From Deltaproteobacteria bacterium (GTDB taxonomy: Bacteria > Desulfobacterota > Binatia > UBA9968): 64,000 nucleotides of DNA. Numbering within the stretch: the stretch's first letter is position 1; the number at the start of each line of letters is the position of its first letter. The DNA is taken from NCBI GenBank assembly GCA_009692615.1, contig SHYW01000005.1, positions 24,298 to 88,297 of the forward strand. Reading direction: 5' to 3'. Of this stretch, positions 18,033 to 26,445 are shown piece after piece. The position numbers were made by a program, and so were the translations under genes. The notes beneath the pieces are model-generated. The model ran no database searches. It was not told where the DNA came from and saw only the letters and a list, made by a program, of their open reading frames with translations.

Positions 18033-19019
18033 ATGTTTCGCTTATTCGATACTCGCCAACGCACCGTCGTCTATCAAATTCTACTGCTCGCCAGCTTGGG
18101 CGCGGTGGGCTGGTATTTCATTGCCAACGCGCTGGACAATTTGGCGGCCCGGCGTATCGCCAGCGGCTTTGGCTTCCTCTGGCGCGAGGCAGGCTTTGAG
18201 ATCGGCGAGACCACGCTGATCTCGTTCAGCGCCGCCGATAGTTATTTCAAAGCCCTGGCGGTCAGTCTGCTCAATACTTTTCGAGTTGCATTGCTGGCCA
18301 TCCTGTTTTCAACCTTGATCGGCGTCGCGGTCGGCCTGGCACGCTTGTCGCCCAATTGGCTGCTCGCCAAGCTCGCTTCTGGTTATGTCGAAGTGCTGCG
18401 CAACGTGCCCTTGGTGGTGCAATTATTTTTCTGGTACGCGGTGATCACCGAAAGCTTCCCGGCGCCGGCCCAGGCGCTACATCCCTTGCCGGGATTGTTT
18501 CTCAGTAACCGCGGTCTAGCGCTGCCGAGCGTGGTTTCGCTACTGCCATTTGAGGTGGATTATCCGAGCCTCTCGGGATTCGACTTTTCCGGCGGCGTCA
18601 TGGTGTCGCCAGAGTTCGCTGCCCTGCTGCTCGGCCTGGCGCTTTACACTGCGGCGTTCATCGGCGAGATCGTCCGCGCCGGCATCCTGGCCGTCGATCG
18701 CGGCCAATATGAAGCGGCGCAGTCCCAGGGGCTGAGCAAAAGCCAGCTCATGCGCTCGATCATCTTGCCACAAGCGCTGCGCGTGGTGGTGCCACCGGTC
18801 ACCAGCCAATACTTGAACTGCACCAAGAATAGCTCGCTGGCCGTCGCCATCGGCTATCCCGATCTGGTTTCCATCTCCAACACGACGATCAATCAAACCG
18901 GCCAGGCCATTGAAGGCATCGCGGTGATCATGGTGGTCTACTTGACCATCAGCCTTGGGATCTCGGCTTTGATGAATACCTACAACCGGCGCATCGCCCT
19001 GCGCGGAGCGCGCACATGA
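18033..19019 (+). CDS. aapQ: amino-acid ABC transporter permease AapQ
   Basis: This 328-residue inner-membrane permease is of the HisM/YhdX type. Several hydrophobic helices are visible, and the cytoplasmic EAA loop appears as QYEAAQSQGLSKSQLMRSII followed by LPQALR. The long periplasmic insert typical of AapQ is present in the middle (ESFPAPAQALHPLPG). It overlaps the next permease gene by four bases (ATGA at 19016), so the two are translationally coupled. In complex with AapM and an ATPase it would import a broad range of amino acids. Confidence 0.9.
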   Translation: MFRLFDTRQRTVVYQILLLASLGAVGWYFIANALDNLAARRIASGFGFLWREAGFEIGETTLISFSAADSYFKALAVSLLNTFRVALLAILFSTLIGVAVGLARLSPNWLLAKLASGYVEVLRNVPLVVQLFFWYAVITESFPAPAQALHPLPGLFLSNRGLALPSVVSLLPFEVDYPSLSGFDFSGGVMVSPEFAALLLGLALYTAAFIGEIVRAGILAVDRGQYEAAQSQGLSKSQLMRSIILPQALRVVVPPVTSQYLNCTKNSSLAVAIGYPDLVSISNTTINQTGQAIEGIAVIMVVYLTISLGISALMNTYNRRIALRGART

Positions 19020-20095
19020 ACCGCGGCGAGGCAATTATTCAGTGGGCGCGCCCACGCTTGTTCAGTAGCTGGCCTTCGGCGCTGACAACCCTGGCGATTA
19101 TACTTCTCGCCGTCAAACTACTACCACCACTGATCGATTGGGCGTTGCTGCGCGCTCACTGGTCAGCCGACGCCAGTGCCGCTTGTCGCGCAGCCGACGC
19201 CGGCGCCTGCTGGTCGCTGGTGGCGGCTAAGTATCGCTTTATTTTATTCGGCACATTTCCCGCCGACCAGCATTGGCGACCGGCCCTGGTGATTGCGATC
19301 TGGCTAATGCTCTACGGTATTAGTGGCTTTCAACTACAGCGCGGTAAGAAACTCTGCGCCCTTTGGCTGGTTGGGCTAAGCGTCATCGGAGTTCTGATGT
19401 GGGGCGGAGTCTTAGGTCTCAGCTATGTGGAAAACCAGCGCTGGGGTGGGCTAACGCTCACTTTGCTGCTGAGCACCTTCGGCATCGCCCTGGCCTTTCC
19501 ACTGTCGATTCTTCTGGCCCTGGGGCGGCGCTCAAAAATGCCGATCATCCGCTGGAGTTCCATCGGCTATATCGAATTGGTGCGCGGCGTGCCGCTGATC
19601 TCGGTGTTATTCATGGCCTCGGCGCTGCTGCCGCTGTTTTTGCCCCAAGGGGTGTCCGTCGACAAACTACTTCGCGCTCAGCTGGCGATGATTCTATTTG
19701 CCGCGGCCTATTTGGCTGAAGTCATCCGTGGCGGCCTGCAAGCGATTCCAGTGCAGCAGGAAGAAGCGGCCCTCGCCTTGGGCCTGAGCTACTGGCAGCG
19801 TGTCCGCTACGTCATCCTGCCCCAGGCCCTGCGGGTCGCCATTCCGCCGCTGGTCAACACCTTCATCGGTTTCTTCAAGGACACGTCCCTGGTCGTGATC
19901 ATCGGCCTATTCGATTTCTTGACGACGATCAAAATCTCACTCACCGAGCCGGCCTGGAGCGGCTTCGGCATCGAGGCCTATCTGTTCGTCGCCCTGGGCT
20001 ACTTCGCTTTTTGTTACCCAATGTCGCAATACAGCCAAAGGCTCGAACGGCAAATCACCCATTGCAGGAGTCTGGGCGCGCTGCGAGAAAATTAG
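19016..20095 (+). CDS. aapM: amino-acid ABC transporter permease AapM
   Basis: This 359-residue inner-membrane permease is of the YhdY/AapM type. The N-terminal half has extra helices and a short periplasmic region with cysteines (AACRAADAGACW). The C-terminal half has the conserved permease core with WSSIGYIELVRGVPLISVLF and the EAA loop EEAALALGLSYWQRVRYVI. It is coupled to aapQ. The ATPase gene that usually follows is replaced by an amidotransferase gene 55 bases downstream. Confidence 0.9.
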   Translation: MNRGEAIIQWARPRLFSSWPSALTTLAIILLAVKLLPPLIDWALLRAHWSADASAACRAADAGACWSLVAAKYRFILFGTFPADQHWRPALVIAIWLMLYGISGFQLQRGKKLCALWLVGLSVIGVLMWGGVLGLSYVENQRWGGLTLTLLLSTFGIALAFPLSILLALGRRSKMPIIRWSSIGYIELVRGVPLISVLFMASALLPLFLPQGVSVDKLLRAQLAMILFAAAYLAEVIRGGLQAIPVQQEEAALALGLSYWQRVRYVILPQALRVAIPPLVNTFIGFFKDTSLVVIIGLFDFLTTIKISLTEPAWSGFGIEAYLFVALGYFAFCYPMSQYSQRLERQITHCRSLGALREN

Positions 20096-20150
20096 CCGGC
20101 AGTTTTGCCGAGCCCACCGCCATGGTAAAATAACTTCTCTCGGAACCGCT

Positions 20151-20903
20151 ATGACCATCCGCAAATTATTAGTCTGCCAACATGTGCCCCATGAAGTTTT
20201 GGGCACCCTCAATCCGATGCTCAAGCGCGCTGGCTTTCGCATCCGCTATGTTAATTTTGGCCGCCATCCCGACGCCCAACCGAGTCTGGACGGCTACGAC
20301 GGCCTGGTGGTTCTTGGCGGTCCCATGTCAGCCTATGACGATCTCCGGCTACCCCATCTAGCACTGGAGATGAAGCTCATTGACAACGCCATGCAGCGCA
20401 ATCTGCCAGTCTTGGGCATCTGCCTGGGCGCTCCGCTGCTCGCCCGCACCCTGGGCGCTCGGGTCTACGCCAACCACATCAAGGAGATTGGCTGGTACGA
20501 TGTCGCGCTCTCCGACCATGCCGCGGCCGATCCGTTGTTGGGTGAGTTCGACGACAGCGAAACGCTCTTTCAATGGCATGGGGATACCTTTGACATCCCA
20601 AGCGGTGCGATCCATCTAGCGACCTCGCACCAGTGCGCTAACCAGGCGTTTCGCTACGGCGATAATGTTTATGGCTTTCAATTCCATCTCGAAGTCGACG
20701 AAGCGATGATCCTGCGCTGGCTCAAGGTGCCGGAGAACCGCCGCGAGATCGCCAGCCTCCATGATGGCATCGATCCGGATCAAATCCACCGCGACACTGC
20801 CGGCCATATTGGCAGGCTCCATGAGTTGAGCGACCGGGTGTTCGGACAGTTTATTGAACTCTTCGGATTGGACAAAAGCCGGCCGCGGCTGGTGGCACGT
20901 TAG
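20151..20903 (+). CDS. class I glutamine amidotransferase-like protein
   Basis: This 250-residue protein resembles the GMP-synthase-type GATase domain found as a standalone enzyme. The nucleophile elbow is LGICLGAPLLA (Cys near residue 88). A conserved GGPMSAYDD stretch appears early, and the catalytic His and Glu are in GFQFHLEVDE. Related proteins hydrolyse glutamine or gamma-glutamyl compounds. It follows aapM on the same strand, so a link to amino-acid uptake is plausible but not shown. The C-terminal 60 residues are an extension after the domain. Confidence 0.8.
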   Translation: MTIRKLLVCQHVPHEVLGTLNPMLKRAGFRIRYVNFGRHPDAQPSLDGYDGLVVLGGPMSAYDDLRLPHLALEMKLIDNAMQRNLPVLGICLGAPLLARTLGARVYANHIKEIGWYDVALSDHAAADPLLGEFDDSETLFQWHGDTFDIPSGAIHLATSHQCANQAFRYGDNVYGFQFHLEVDEAMILRWLKVPENRREIASLHDGIDPDQIHRDTAGHIGRLHELSDRVFGQFIELFGLDKSRPRLVAR

Positions 20904-20921
20904 AGCAAGTTTGAATTCAAA

Positions 20922-21293
20922 ATGGAACTGGAGTGGACGGCTCGAGAAACTTGTATAACAGGATTGAACGGCCGCGTGATCGCAGCGAGCCGTAAATCGA
21001 TAGCGATTACGGAGCGACAGGAACCAAACAGACTCACTCTTCATGGTTCCGGGCGGTGTCTTTTAACTGCCACCAGGTGTTTTCTTTTCTGCCCCAACGC
21101 CCTGGCCGTGAATAGCCAGGCCAACAACGATGAACTGCGGGTTGGCTCCATGCGCGAGGACTTGCCACTGGAAATTTTGCCACCGCTGGCGCGGCGCCGA
21201 AAAGACAAGGACTACTTGCTGATCAACCGGCCCGAAATGATGGATTTCAAACCGATCCAGACGCTTCTCGATCAGTTCAAGAAATCCAAATGA
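20922..21293 (+). CDS. hypothetical protein, probably only the 3' part is coding
   Basis: The frame gives 123 residues, but only the last 50 or so (from NDELRVGSMRED to LLDQFKKSK) look like a real protein: charged, with regular helices and LPLEILPPLARR followed by KDYLLINRPEMM. The first half is rich in Cys and rare combinations and has no ribosome site, so translation may begin near the ATG at 21148. I do not recognise the family. It lies inside the GATC-bounded segment. Confidence 0.35.
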   Translation: MELEWTARETCITGLNGRVIAASRKSIAITERQEPNRLTLHGSGRCLLTATRCFLFCPNALAVNSQANNDELRVGSMREDLPLEILPPLARRRKDKDYLLINRPEMMDFKPIQTLLDQFKKSK

Positions 21294-21311
21294 GCCAGGG
21301 GTTGCCGCCGC

Positions 21312-21476
21312 CTAATGGCTCAGTCGCGACGGCTTGGCTGATGGGTCGTTGCCGATGCGGAAGTTATTGAGCGGTCTACGAGTGCGATTGGTTTTCGCCA
21401 GCAGGCGAAAAACCACCAGTGCCACCAACGGTACCGACATCGCTACCAAGGTTAACGGGATCAAATCATTGAGCAT
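21312..21476 (-). CDS. small single-pass membrane protein
   Basis: The ATG at 21476, preceded by GGGGAG at a good distance, gives a 54-residue protein. It has one hydrophobic segment (LIPLTLVAMSVPLVALVVF) followed by a basic tail with TNRTRRPLNN. This fits a one-pass inner-membrane protein with a cytoplasmic C-terminus. The frame extends upstream to 21656 without support. Its function is unknown. Confidence 0.45.
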   Translation of the reverse strand: MLNDLIPLTLVAMSVPLVALVVFRLLAKTNRTRRPLNNFRIGNDPSAKPSRLSH

Positions 21477-21652
21477 GGCACTCCCCTCTCGGAGAGCGCA
21501 TACGAGCAAGCCAAAGGCCAAATTGGGCTGTAGACAATTCAAGTAGTTAAGGTGTGGGGAGCGCGACTGCAACAGTGTCAAAGCTGGCTCCCTGTGACAA
21601 GCATGACAATCACAGGACGAGGCGCCGCCTAAGCCTCCCAGACAGCCAACGA

Positions 21653-21899
21653 TCAATCGTCACGCACCGTCAAGCGCCGTCCCTTCTTTTGCGACTGATG
21701 GCGCTTGTCGTCGAGCATGCGCATCTTGGCGCGGTGCGAGCGTTTGCGTTTTTGCCGGCGGATTTTCTCGATGCGCTGGGCCTCGGCGCTGGCGGCGCCG
21801 CGTTGCTGGCTGTCGATCTTGTCGAGGAGCAGCCGGCGCGCCAAAAATCGATTGAGCGCCTGGGAGCGCTCCTGCTGGCACTTGACCCGAATGTAGATC
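21653..21899 (-). pseudogene. release-factor-like protein (RF-1 domain), 3' fragment
   Basis: The 82 codons before the TGA at 21653 read IYIRVKCQQERSQALNRFLA and then a long Lys/Arg-rich tail. This is the end of the RF-1 catalytic domain and basic tail of PrfH/ArfB-like peptide-chain-release proteins. The GGQ-bearing N-terminal part is absent because the gene is cut at the GATC at 21896. The missing half is not elsewhere in the window. A complete prfB is at 51449. Confidence 0.7.
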
Positions 21900-22114
21900 A
21901 CGAACTAATCGCCAAACTGCAAGACCCGAGCTATGACGCTCGCGTCGAGCGCGCCGTCGTCCTCACCATCGAAGCCTTCGACTGGAACTGTCCGCAGCAT
22001 ATCACGCCACGCTTTTCCCAGACCGAAGTCGAAGCGATGATCGCGCCGTTGGTAGACGAGAATCGCGCCCTGAAGGCTCAACTCGCTCAACTGGCGCCAG
22101 GCAATGACCGCTAG
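21896..22114 (+). pseudogene. pyridoxamine-5'-phosphate-oxidase-fold protein, 3' part
   Basis: From the GATC the frame reads DHELIAKLQDPSYDARVERA and then an AFDWNCPQHITPRF segment. This is the conserved C-terminus of the same flavin-binding family whose N-terminus ends at 16715. The reading phase matches exactly: the Asp codon GAT is shared at both edges. The gene ends at the TAG at 22112-22114. This piece has no start of its own. Confidence 0.85.
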
Positions 22115-22405
22115 GGTGAAAGGAATTTGCCGGCGCCGGCAGATGGCAGGAGAATTTGCCGCCAAAAGCCACCCAGTCGAAGTCGGTGATTTAATATGCT
22201 AGGTTGTCCTTACCTTCCAACAGTTAGTGGCAATTCGTCTTGGCAGTACCGTAAGGAACTGTCGCCCCATGGGTCAGGCGTTTACAGACAACAGAGTGGC
22301 TCGCGCGTAGGTGCTGGGTCCGATTGTTGAACCACAACAGGACCGGTATCTGCGGCGACGTTGCAGCAATAAGAACGTCTGAACATAGTTTTAGGAGCGA
22401 CCCTC
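22115..22405 (+). promoter_or_regulatory. 291-base leader upstream of the DEAD-box gene
   Basis: No open frame or RNA gene is visible here. The stretch ends in TTAGGAGCGACCCTC before the helicase ATG. A long untranslated leader would suit a cold-shock-type RNA helicase, but I cannot identify a promoter or fold with confidence. Confidence 0.3.
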
Positions 22406-24112
22406 ATGACAGTAGAGTTTTCTGATTTCAATTTGCATCCGACCTTGACGCGCACCCTTACCGAGCTCGGTTACACGACGCCGACGCCGATTCAAGCGGG
22501 CATGATTCCGCTCATGCTCACCGGCGTCGATGTCATCGGCCAGGCGCAAACCGGCACCGGCAAAACCGCCGCCTTCGCCCTGCCGATTCTGCATAACTAT
22601 AAGGCGCAAAAGACGCCGCAAGCATTGGTCCTCGCGCCCACCCGTGAGCTGGCGTTGCAAGTCGCCGAAGCGATGCAAGGCTATGGCGGCAACCTCGGCG
22701 CAAAAGTGCAGGCGGTCTACGGCGGTCAAGGTTTCGGTCCGCAGATCATGGCGCTACGCCGCGGCGTCGATATCGTCGTCGGCACGCCCGGCCGTTTACT
22801 CGACTTGCTCGAGCGCAAGATCTTGGATTTTAGCGCGATCAAAACCGTCGTCCTCGATGAAGCGGACGAGATGCTCAAAATGGGTTTCATCGACGATGTC
22901 GAATCGATTTTAGCTAAGACTCCAGCGACGCGGCAGACCGCGCTATTTTCCGCCACCGTGCCGGCGCCGATCCGCCGGCTCGCCGACAAGTACATGCGCG
23001 ACCCCCAGTCGGTGACGATTCAGCGCAATCAAATCACCGCCATCGCCATCGAACAGCGCTATTATCTAGTTCGCCAGTCCGACAAGATCGCCGCCCTCAC
23101 ACGCATCCTGGAACATGAAGACGTCAAGCGCGCGTTGATCTTCGCGCGCACACGCATCGGCACCGCGGAATTGGCCAACGCGCTGACGCAGCAGGGCTTC
23201 CCCGCGGAAACTTTGAACGGCGATCTTACCCAGGAAGCGCGCGAGCGGGTGTTGAATCGCTTTCGCAACGATAAGATTCAAATCCTAGTCGCCACCGACG
23301 TCGCCGCCCGCGGTCTCGACATCGACGACATCTCCCATGTGTTTAACTATGACTTGCCTACTGAAGCGGAAGTCTACGTCCATCGCATCGGCCGCACCGG
23401 CCGGGCCAGCAAGACCGGCATCGCCATCTCGCTGATCGCGCCCGTCGAGCAAGCCCATTTGCGCCGCATCGAAACTTTCACCCGGCAAAAATTTGTCCGC
23501 GGCACGTTGCCGAGCGTCGAAGACATCATGAAACGGCGCAGCGTCGAACTCACCGAGCAGGTCGTTCTCTGGCTCAAGCGCGGCCGGATCAATCGCGAAC
23601 GGACGATTGTCGACGAGCTAGTCGCTCAAGGCCATGATCCATCGGATGTCGCCGCCGCCGCCTTGAAACTCGCCCGTGGCGATGAAAAGCAGCGAACGAT
23701 TGCGCCAGTGGCCGAAGTGGAAGAATTCCGCGAAGCGCGAAACGATCGTTACCAGCGCGAACCGCGCCGCGGCAGTTATCGCAACGAGCAACGCGGCCGG
23801 CCAGCGCCGGCGCCGTCGTTCACGCGCGAGTACGCCAAGCGCACGCCGCAAGCGCGCGGCGGCAAAGATTCACGTGACAGTGGCATGGTGAGACTGACGC
23901 TCAACATCGGCAAAGAACACGGCATCGGCCCGAGCGATTTAGTCGGCACCATCGCCTATCACGCCGATATCCCCGGCAACGCCATCGGCAAGATCCATAT
24001 CGAAAACCAAAAGTCTTTCGTCGATGTCCCCGGCGACCTCGTGCCGCTGGTGATGAAGCAAGTCGGCAAATACAAGATCCGCAAGCAAGCGATCACCGTC
24101 TCCCTAGAGTAG
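22406..24112 (+). CDS. deaD: DEAD-box ATP-dependent RNA helicase with DbpA-type RNA-binding domain
   Basis: This 568-residue helicase unwinds RNA duplexes, probably in ribosome assembly, mRNA decay or cold adaptation. Motifs run in order: the Q motif (TPTPIQ), motif I AQTGTGKT at 47-54, PTRELALQ, TPGR, DEAD at 151-154, SAT at 182-184, ATDVAARGLDI and HRIGRTGR near 325. A linker rich in Arg, Glu and Pro follows. It ends in a DbpA-type RNA-recognition domain (MVRLTLNIGKEHGIGPSDLV). That layout matches DeaD/CsdA. It stands alone on the plus strand after the split PNPOx gene. Confidence 0.92.
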   Translation: MTVEFSDFNLHPTLTRTLTELGYTTPTPIQAGMIPLMLTGVDVIGQAQTGTGKTAAFALPILHNYKAQKTPQALVLAPTRELALQVAEAMQGYGGNLGAKVQAVYGGQGFGPQIMALRRGVDIVVGTPGRLLDLLERKILDFSAIKTVVLDEADEMLKMGFIDDVESILAKTPATRQTALFSATVPAPIRRLADKYMRDPQSVTIQRNQITAIAIEQRYYLVRQSDKIAALTRILEHEDVKRALIFARTRIGTAELANALTQQGFPAETLNGDLTQEARERVLNRFRNDKIQILVATDVAARGLDIDDISHVFNYDLPTEAEVYVHRIGRTGRASKTGIAISLIAPVEQAHLRRIETFTRQKFVRGTLPSVEDIMKRRSVELTEQVVLWLKRGRINRERTIVDELVAQGHDPSDVAAAALKLARGDEKQRTIAPVAEVEEFREARNDRYQREPRRGSYRNEQRGRPAPAPSFTREYAKRTPQARGGKDSRDSGMVRLTLNIGKEHGIGPSDLVGTIAYHADIPGNAIGKIHIENQKSFVDVPGDLVPLVMKQVGKYKIRKQAITVSLE

Positions 24113-24240
24113 AGGCCGGTCGCGACCGGCCCGGTTCGGAAACGGACTGTTGACCGCAGAGTACGCAAAGGGCGCAAAGTTCGGATACGTTTTTACTGCA
24201 CCGCTGTAATCAATAATCCAGCCAATGAACCCTGACTGAC

Positions 24241-24269
24241 GTAGGGGGCGCGATTCATCGCGCCCCTAC
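24241..24269. repeat. GTAGGGG...CCCCTAC palindrome
   Basis: GTAGGGGGCGCGAT and ATCGCGCCCCTAC form a near-perfect hairpin with a tiny loop. The ends match the repeats at 13174, 35166 and 53135, while the core differs. Its position between convergent genes would suit a bidirectional transcript end. Confidence 0.7.
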
Positions 24270-24327
24270 ATTCAATCGTCTGAACGCATGACAAAATGTG
24301 GGATTACGAAATCCTATGCGATGGGAG

Positions 24328-24567
24328 CCCCCTCGATACGCGGCCGATGACGGCCGCTACTCGGGGTGTCGGTTATGATCTGCGGGTTTACCGAGTGACC
24401 TAAGATGGCTTAAGCGTAACGACTCGCTATGAATCGCTCATCTGGCGCAATTGACTAGCAATCTGCGGCAACCAATCTCAGACCGATCAGTGCCGCCCCG
24501 CTATCCAACTGACATCTCCAGCTTGGCTACCGATTCCCCGAGTAGCCCGCAAGGGCGTAGCGAGGGG
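24328..24567. repeat. pair of inverted hairpin repeats (CTCGATACGC type)
   Basis: The hairpin at 24328-24366 reads CCCCCTCGATACGCGGCC ... GGCCGCTACTCGGGG. A second at 24536-24567 reads CCCCGAGTAGCCC ... GGGCGTAGCGAGGGG, which is the same element in the opposite orientation. The 170 bases between them hold no visible gene. These could be ends of a lost small element or two independent dispersed palindromes. Confidence 0.55.
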
Positions 24568-24648
24568 CATCCGAATACACGAGACGCTAAACGTTCTAGC
24601 GCAGCAATTCTAAAATCACCTTGATCGAATCCAACCCACGAACAACGA

Positions 24649-26325
24649 CTACTGCACCGCGCCGCTGCGCGCCACTTTACCGGGATAAGCGCCGGTGTGC
24701 TGGCCATGTTCCATTAGCACTTGGCCGTTGACCACGGTCCACTCGATACCCGTCGCCAATTGTTTGCGCCGCTTGGCGCCGCCGGGCAGATCCTGCGCGA
24801 CGCCGGGTTCCAATGGGGCGATGGTGTTGGGATCGAATATCATCAAGTCAGCGGCCATACCCGGACGCACGAGCCCGCGGTCGGCGAAGCCGAACAGCGA
24901 CGCCGGTATGAACGTGAGTTTACGGATGGCGTCCTCCAACGGCATGATCTGTTTCTCGCGCACCCAGTGCGAAAGTAAATAAGTTGAGTAGCTATAGTCG
25001 GTGCGAAAAACCACATGGGCGCCGCCGTCCGACTGGCCGATGACGGTATACGGACTGGTGAGCAGCGCGGTCATCGCCGCTTGATCGCTGTTGACTTCGC
25101 GCCGTTCAAACTCCGTCTCCAAATTTTCTTCCAGCGCCAAGTCGAGAAACGCATCGAGCACATCTTTGTTTTGCTCGCGGGCGATTTCGGCGACGCTCTT
25201 GCCGGTGAGATGTTCATTCTTCGCCAACGCCGGCTTGAAGAGGAACTGCAAATCCCAACGGCGGGTAAAGTCGCCGGCGAGATCGGGGTTGAGCGGCGTT
25301 TCCACCGCTTCGAAATGGAGCTTGGCGCGGGTCGCCGGATCGCGGAAAACAACTTTCCGCTGTTCGAGCGGCAGCAGCATGACATTTTTCCAGGTCGCCA
25401 TGGCGTCGAAGTGCTGCGCGGTCTTGAGCGTATAACGCAGATCGCCGGGCCGCGGCATGACGAATTGATAGCCACGATGGCCTTGGCGCATTAAATTTTC
25501 AGCGTCGGCCAACTGCTTGCGCCATTTGTCAGGTGCCGTTGCCTGTTGGGTGATGTTGCCGTAGAAAACCGGCCGCCGGCTCGCTTTAGCGAGCCTCGTG
25601 CTAATCGCGCGATCGCCGCCAAACTGAATCACGCCGCGGCCGATCTCGTCGGCCACGCCCGCCACGGCGAAAATTTCTTCTTCAGACGCGAGATTGGTCG
25701 GCGCCAATCGGCCATGCCAATCGAAGTGGCGCAAATTGCGCTCGAACGAAACGCCGACCGCGCCGGCTTCCAATCCCTCGCGCACGATCGCCTTCATCGC
25801 CGTAACTTCTTCATCCGTCGCGTGGCGCTCCTGCGAAGCTTCTCCCATCACATAACGGCGCACCGCCGAGTGGCCGATCAGCGACGCGACGTTAATGCCG
25901 AGCTTTTTGTCGAGAGCATTTAAGTACTCAGGGATCGTTTCCCAAGTCCAGTCGACGCCCGCTTCAATCGCTTCCAAAGGAATCGCTTCAACATGGGATA
26001 GAACGTTGGCCAGCATCGCGCGATCTTCCCGATGCGCCGGCGCCATCGCCAGCGAACAGTTACCCATGACGACAGTGGTAATGCCGTGATAGCAAGAATA
26101 AGTGCACAGCGGATCCCATGTGACCTGGGCATCGTAGTGCGTGTGGTTGTCGATGATCCCAGGCGAAACAACCAAGCCCTCAGCGTTGAGCGTCTGGCGC
26201 GCCGCGCCGCTGACCTTGCCGATCTCAACGATCCGCCCGCCGCTCACCGCGACATCGCCATGAAAGCCGGGAAGCCCGGAACCGTCGATCACCTTACCGT
26301 TCTTGATTACTAGATCGTATGCCAT
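24649..26325 (-). CDS. D-aminoacylase/N-acyl-D-amino-acid deacylase-like amidohydrolase
   Basis: This 558-residue protein of the amidohydrolase superfamily (AmdH/DAN family) is predicted to hydrolyse an N-acyl or cyclic amide with metal help. It opens with YDLVIKNGKVIDGSG, and the metal-binding HxH motif appears as IDNHTHYDAQ. GNCSLAMAPA supplies the usual cysteine after strand two, and the late catalytic Asp is in GQSDGGAHV. The C-terminus has GFADRGLVRPGMAADLMIFD, the small beta-sandwich typical of these enzymes. AGGAGA precedes the ATG. The substrate may be an N-acyl-D-amino acid or a xenobiotic amide. Confidence 0.87.
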   Translation of the reverse strand: MAYDLVIKNGKVIDGSGLPGFHGDVAVSGGRIVEIGKVSGAARQTLNAEGLVVSPGIIDNHTHYDAQVTWDPLCTYSCYHGITTVVMGNCSLAMAPAHREDRAMLANVLSHVEAIPLEAIEAGVDWTWETIPEYLNALDKKLGINVASLIGHSAVRRYVMGEASQERHATDEEVTAMKAIVREGLEAGAVGVSFERNLRHFDWHGRLAPTNLASEEEIFAVAGVADEIGRGVIQFGGDRAISTRLAKASRRPVFYGNITQQATAPDKWRKQLADAENLMRQGHRGYQFVMPRPGDLRYTLKTAQHFDAMATWKNVMLLPLEQRKVVFRDPATRAKLHFEAVETPLNPDLAGDFTRRWDLQFLFKPALAKNEHLTGKSVAEIAREQNKDVLDAFLDLALEENLETEFERREVNSDQAAMTALLTSPYTVIGQSDGGAHVVFRTDYSYSTYLLSHWVREKQIMPLEDAIRKLTFIPASLFGFADRGLVRPGMAADLMIFDPNTIAPLEPGVAQDLPGGAKRRKQLATGIEWTVVNGQVLMEHGQHTGAYPGKVARSGAVQ

Positions 26326-26445
26326 TGTTTTCTCCTATGCGGCGAAAAATGTTACGTTGCGGTTTGCAAATTTGGATCAGCGTCTGTCGGCGAAGGTATT
26401 CGAAGAGCCGCGTTCTGTCAATGAGAAGCGACAGCGAGGCCTTGG

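Larger units (their letters stand above)
16720..21899. other. 5.18-kb GATC-bounded inserted segment
   Basis: Removing these 5,180 bases restores a perfect pyridoxamine-oxidase-fold gene. GATC stands at both edges (16716-16719 and 21896-21899). Both edges cut through other genes: the start of a minus-strand gene on the left and a release-factor-like gene on the right. There are no terminal inverted repeats, transposase or integrase. The segment carries a general amino-acid ABC transporter without its ATPase, a glutamine amidotransferase, a small hypothetical and a small membrane protein. A ligation or assembly chimera and a genuine capture of a foreign fragment are both possible. Confidence 0.75.
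24113..24648. other. 536-base noncoding stretch with palindromic repeats
   Basis: No credible gene is seen. The region starts with text resembling a dispersed motif (CCGCAGAGTACGCAAAG, from 24154), then holds the GTAGGGG palindrome at 24241 and two related hairpins at 24328 and 24536. It separates the convergent helicase and D-aminoacylase-like genes. Confidence 0.6.

Noticed and set aside
16720..21899. The inserted segment as a transposon or integron
   Set aside because: There are no terminal inverted repeats, transposase, integrase or attachment-site sequence, and both ends cut through genes.
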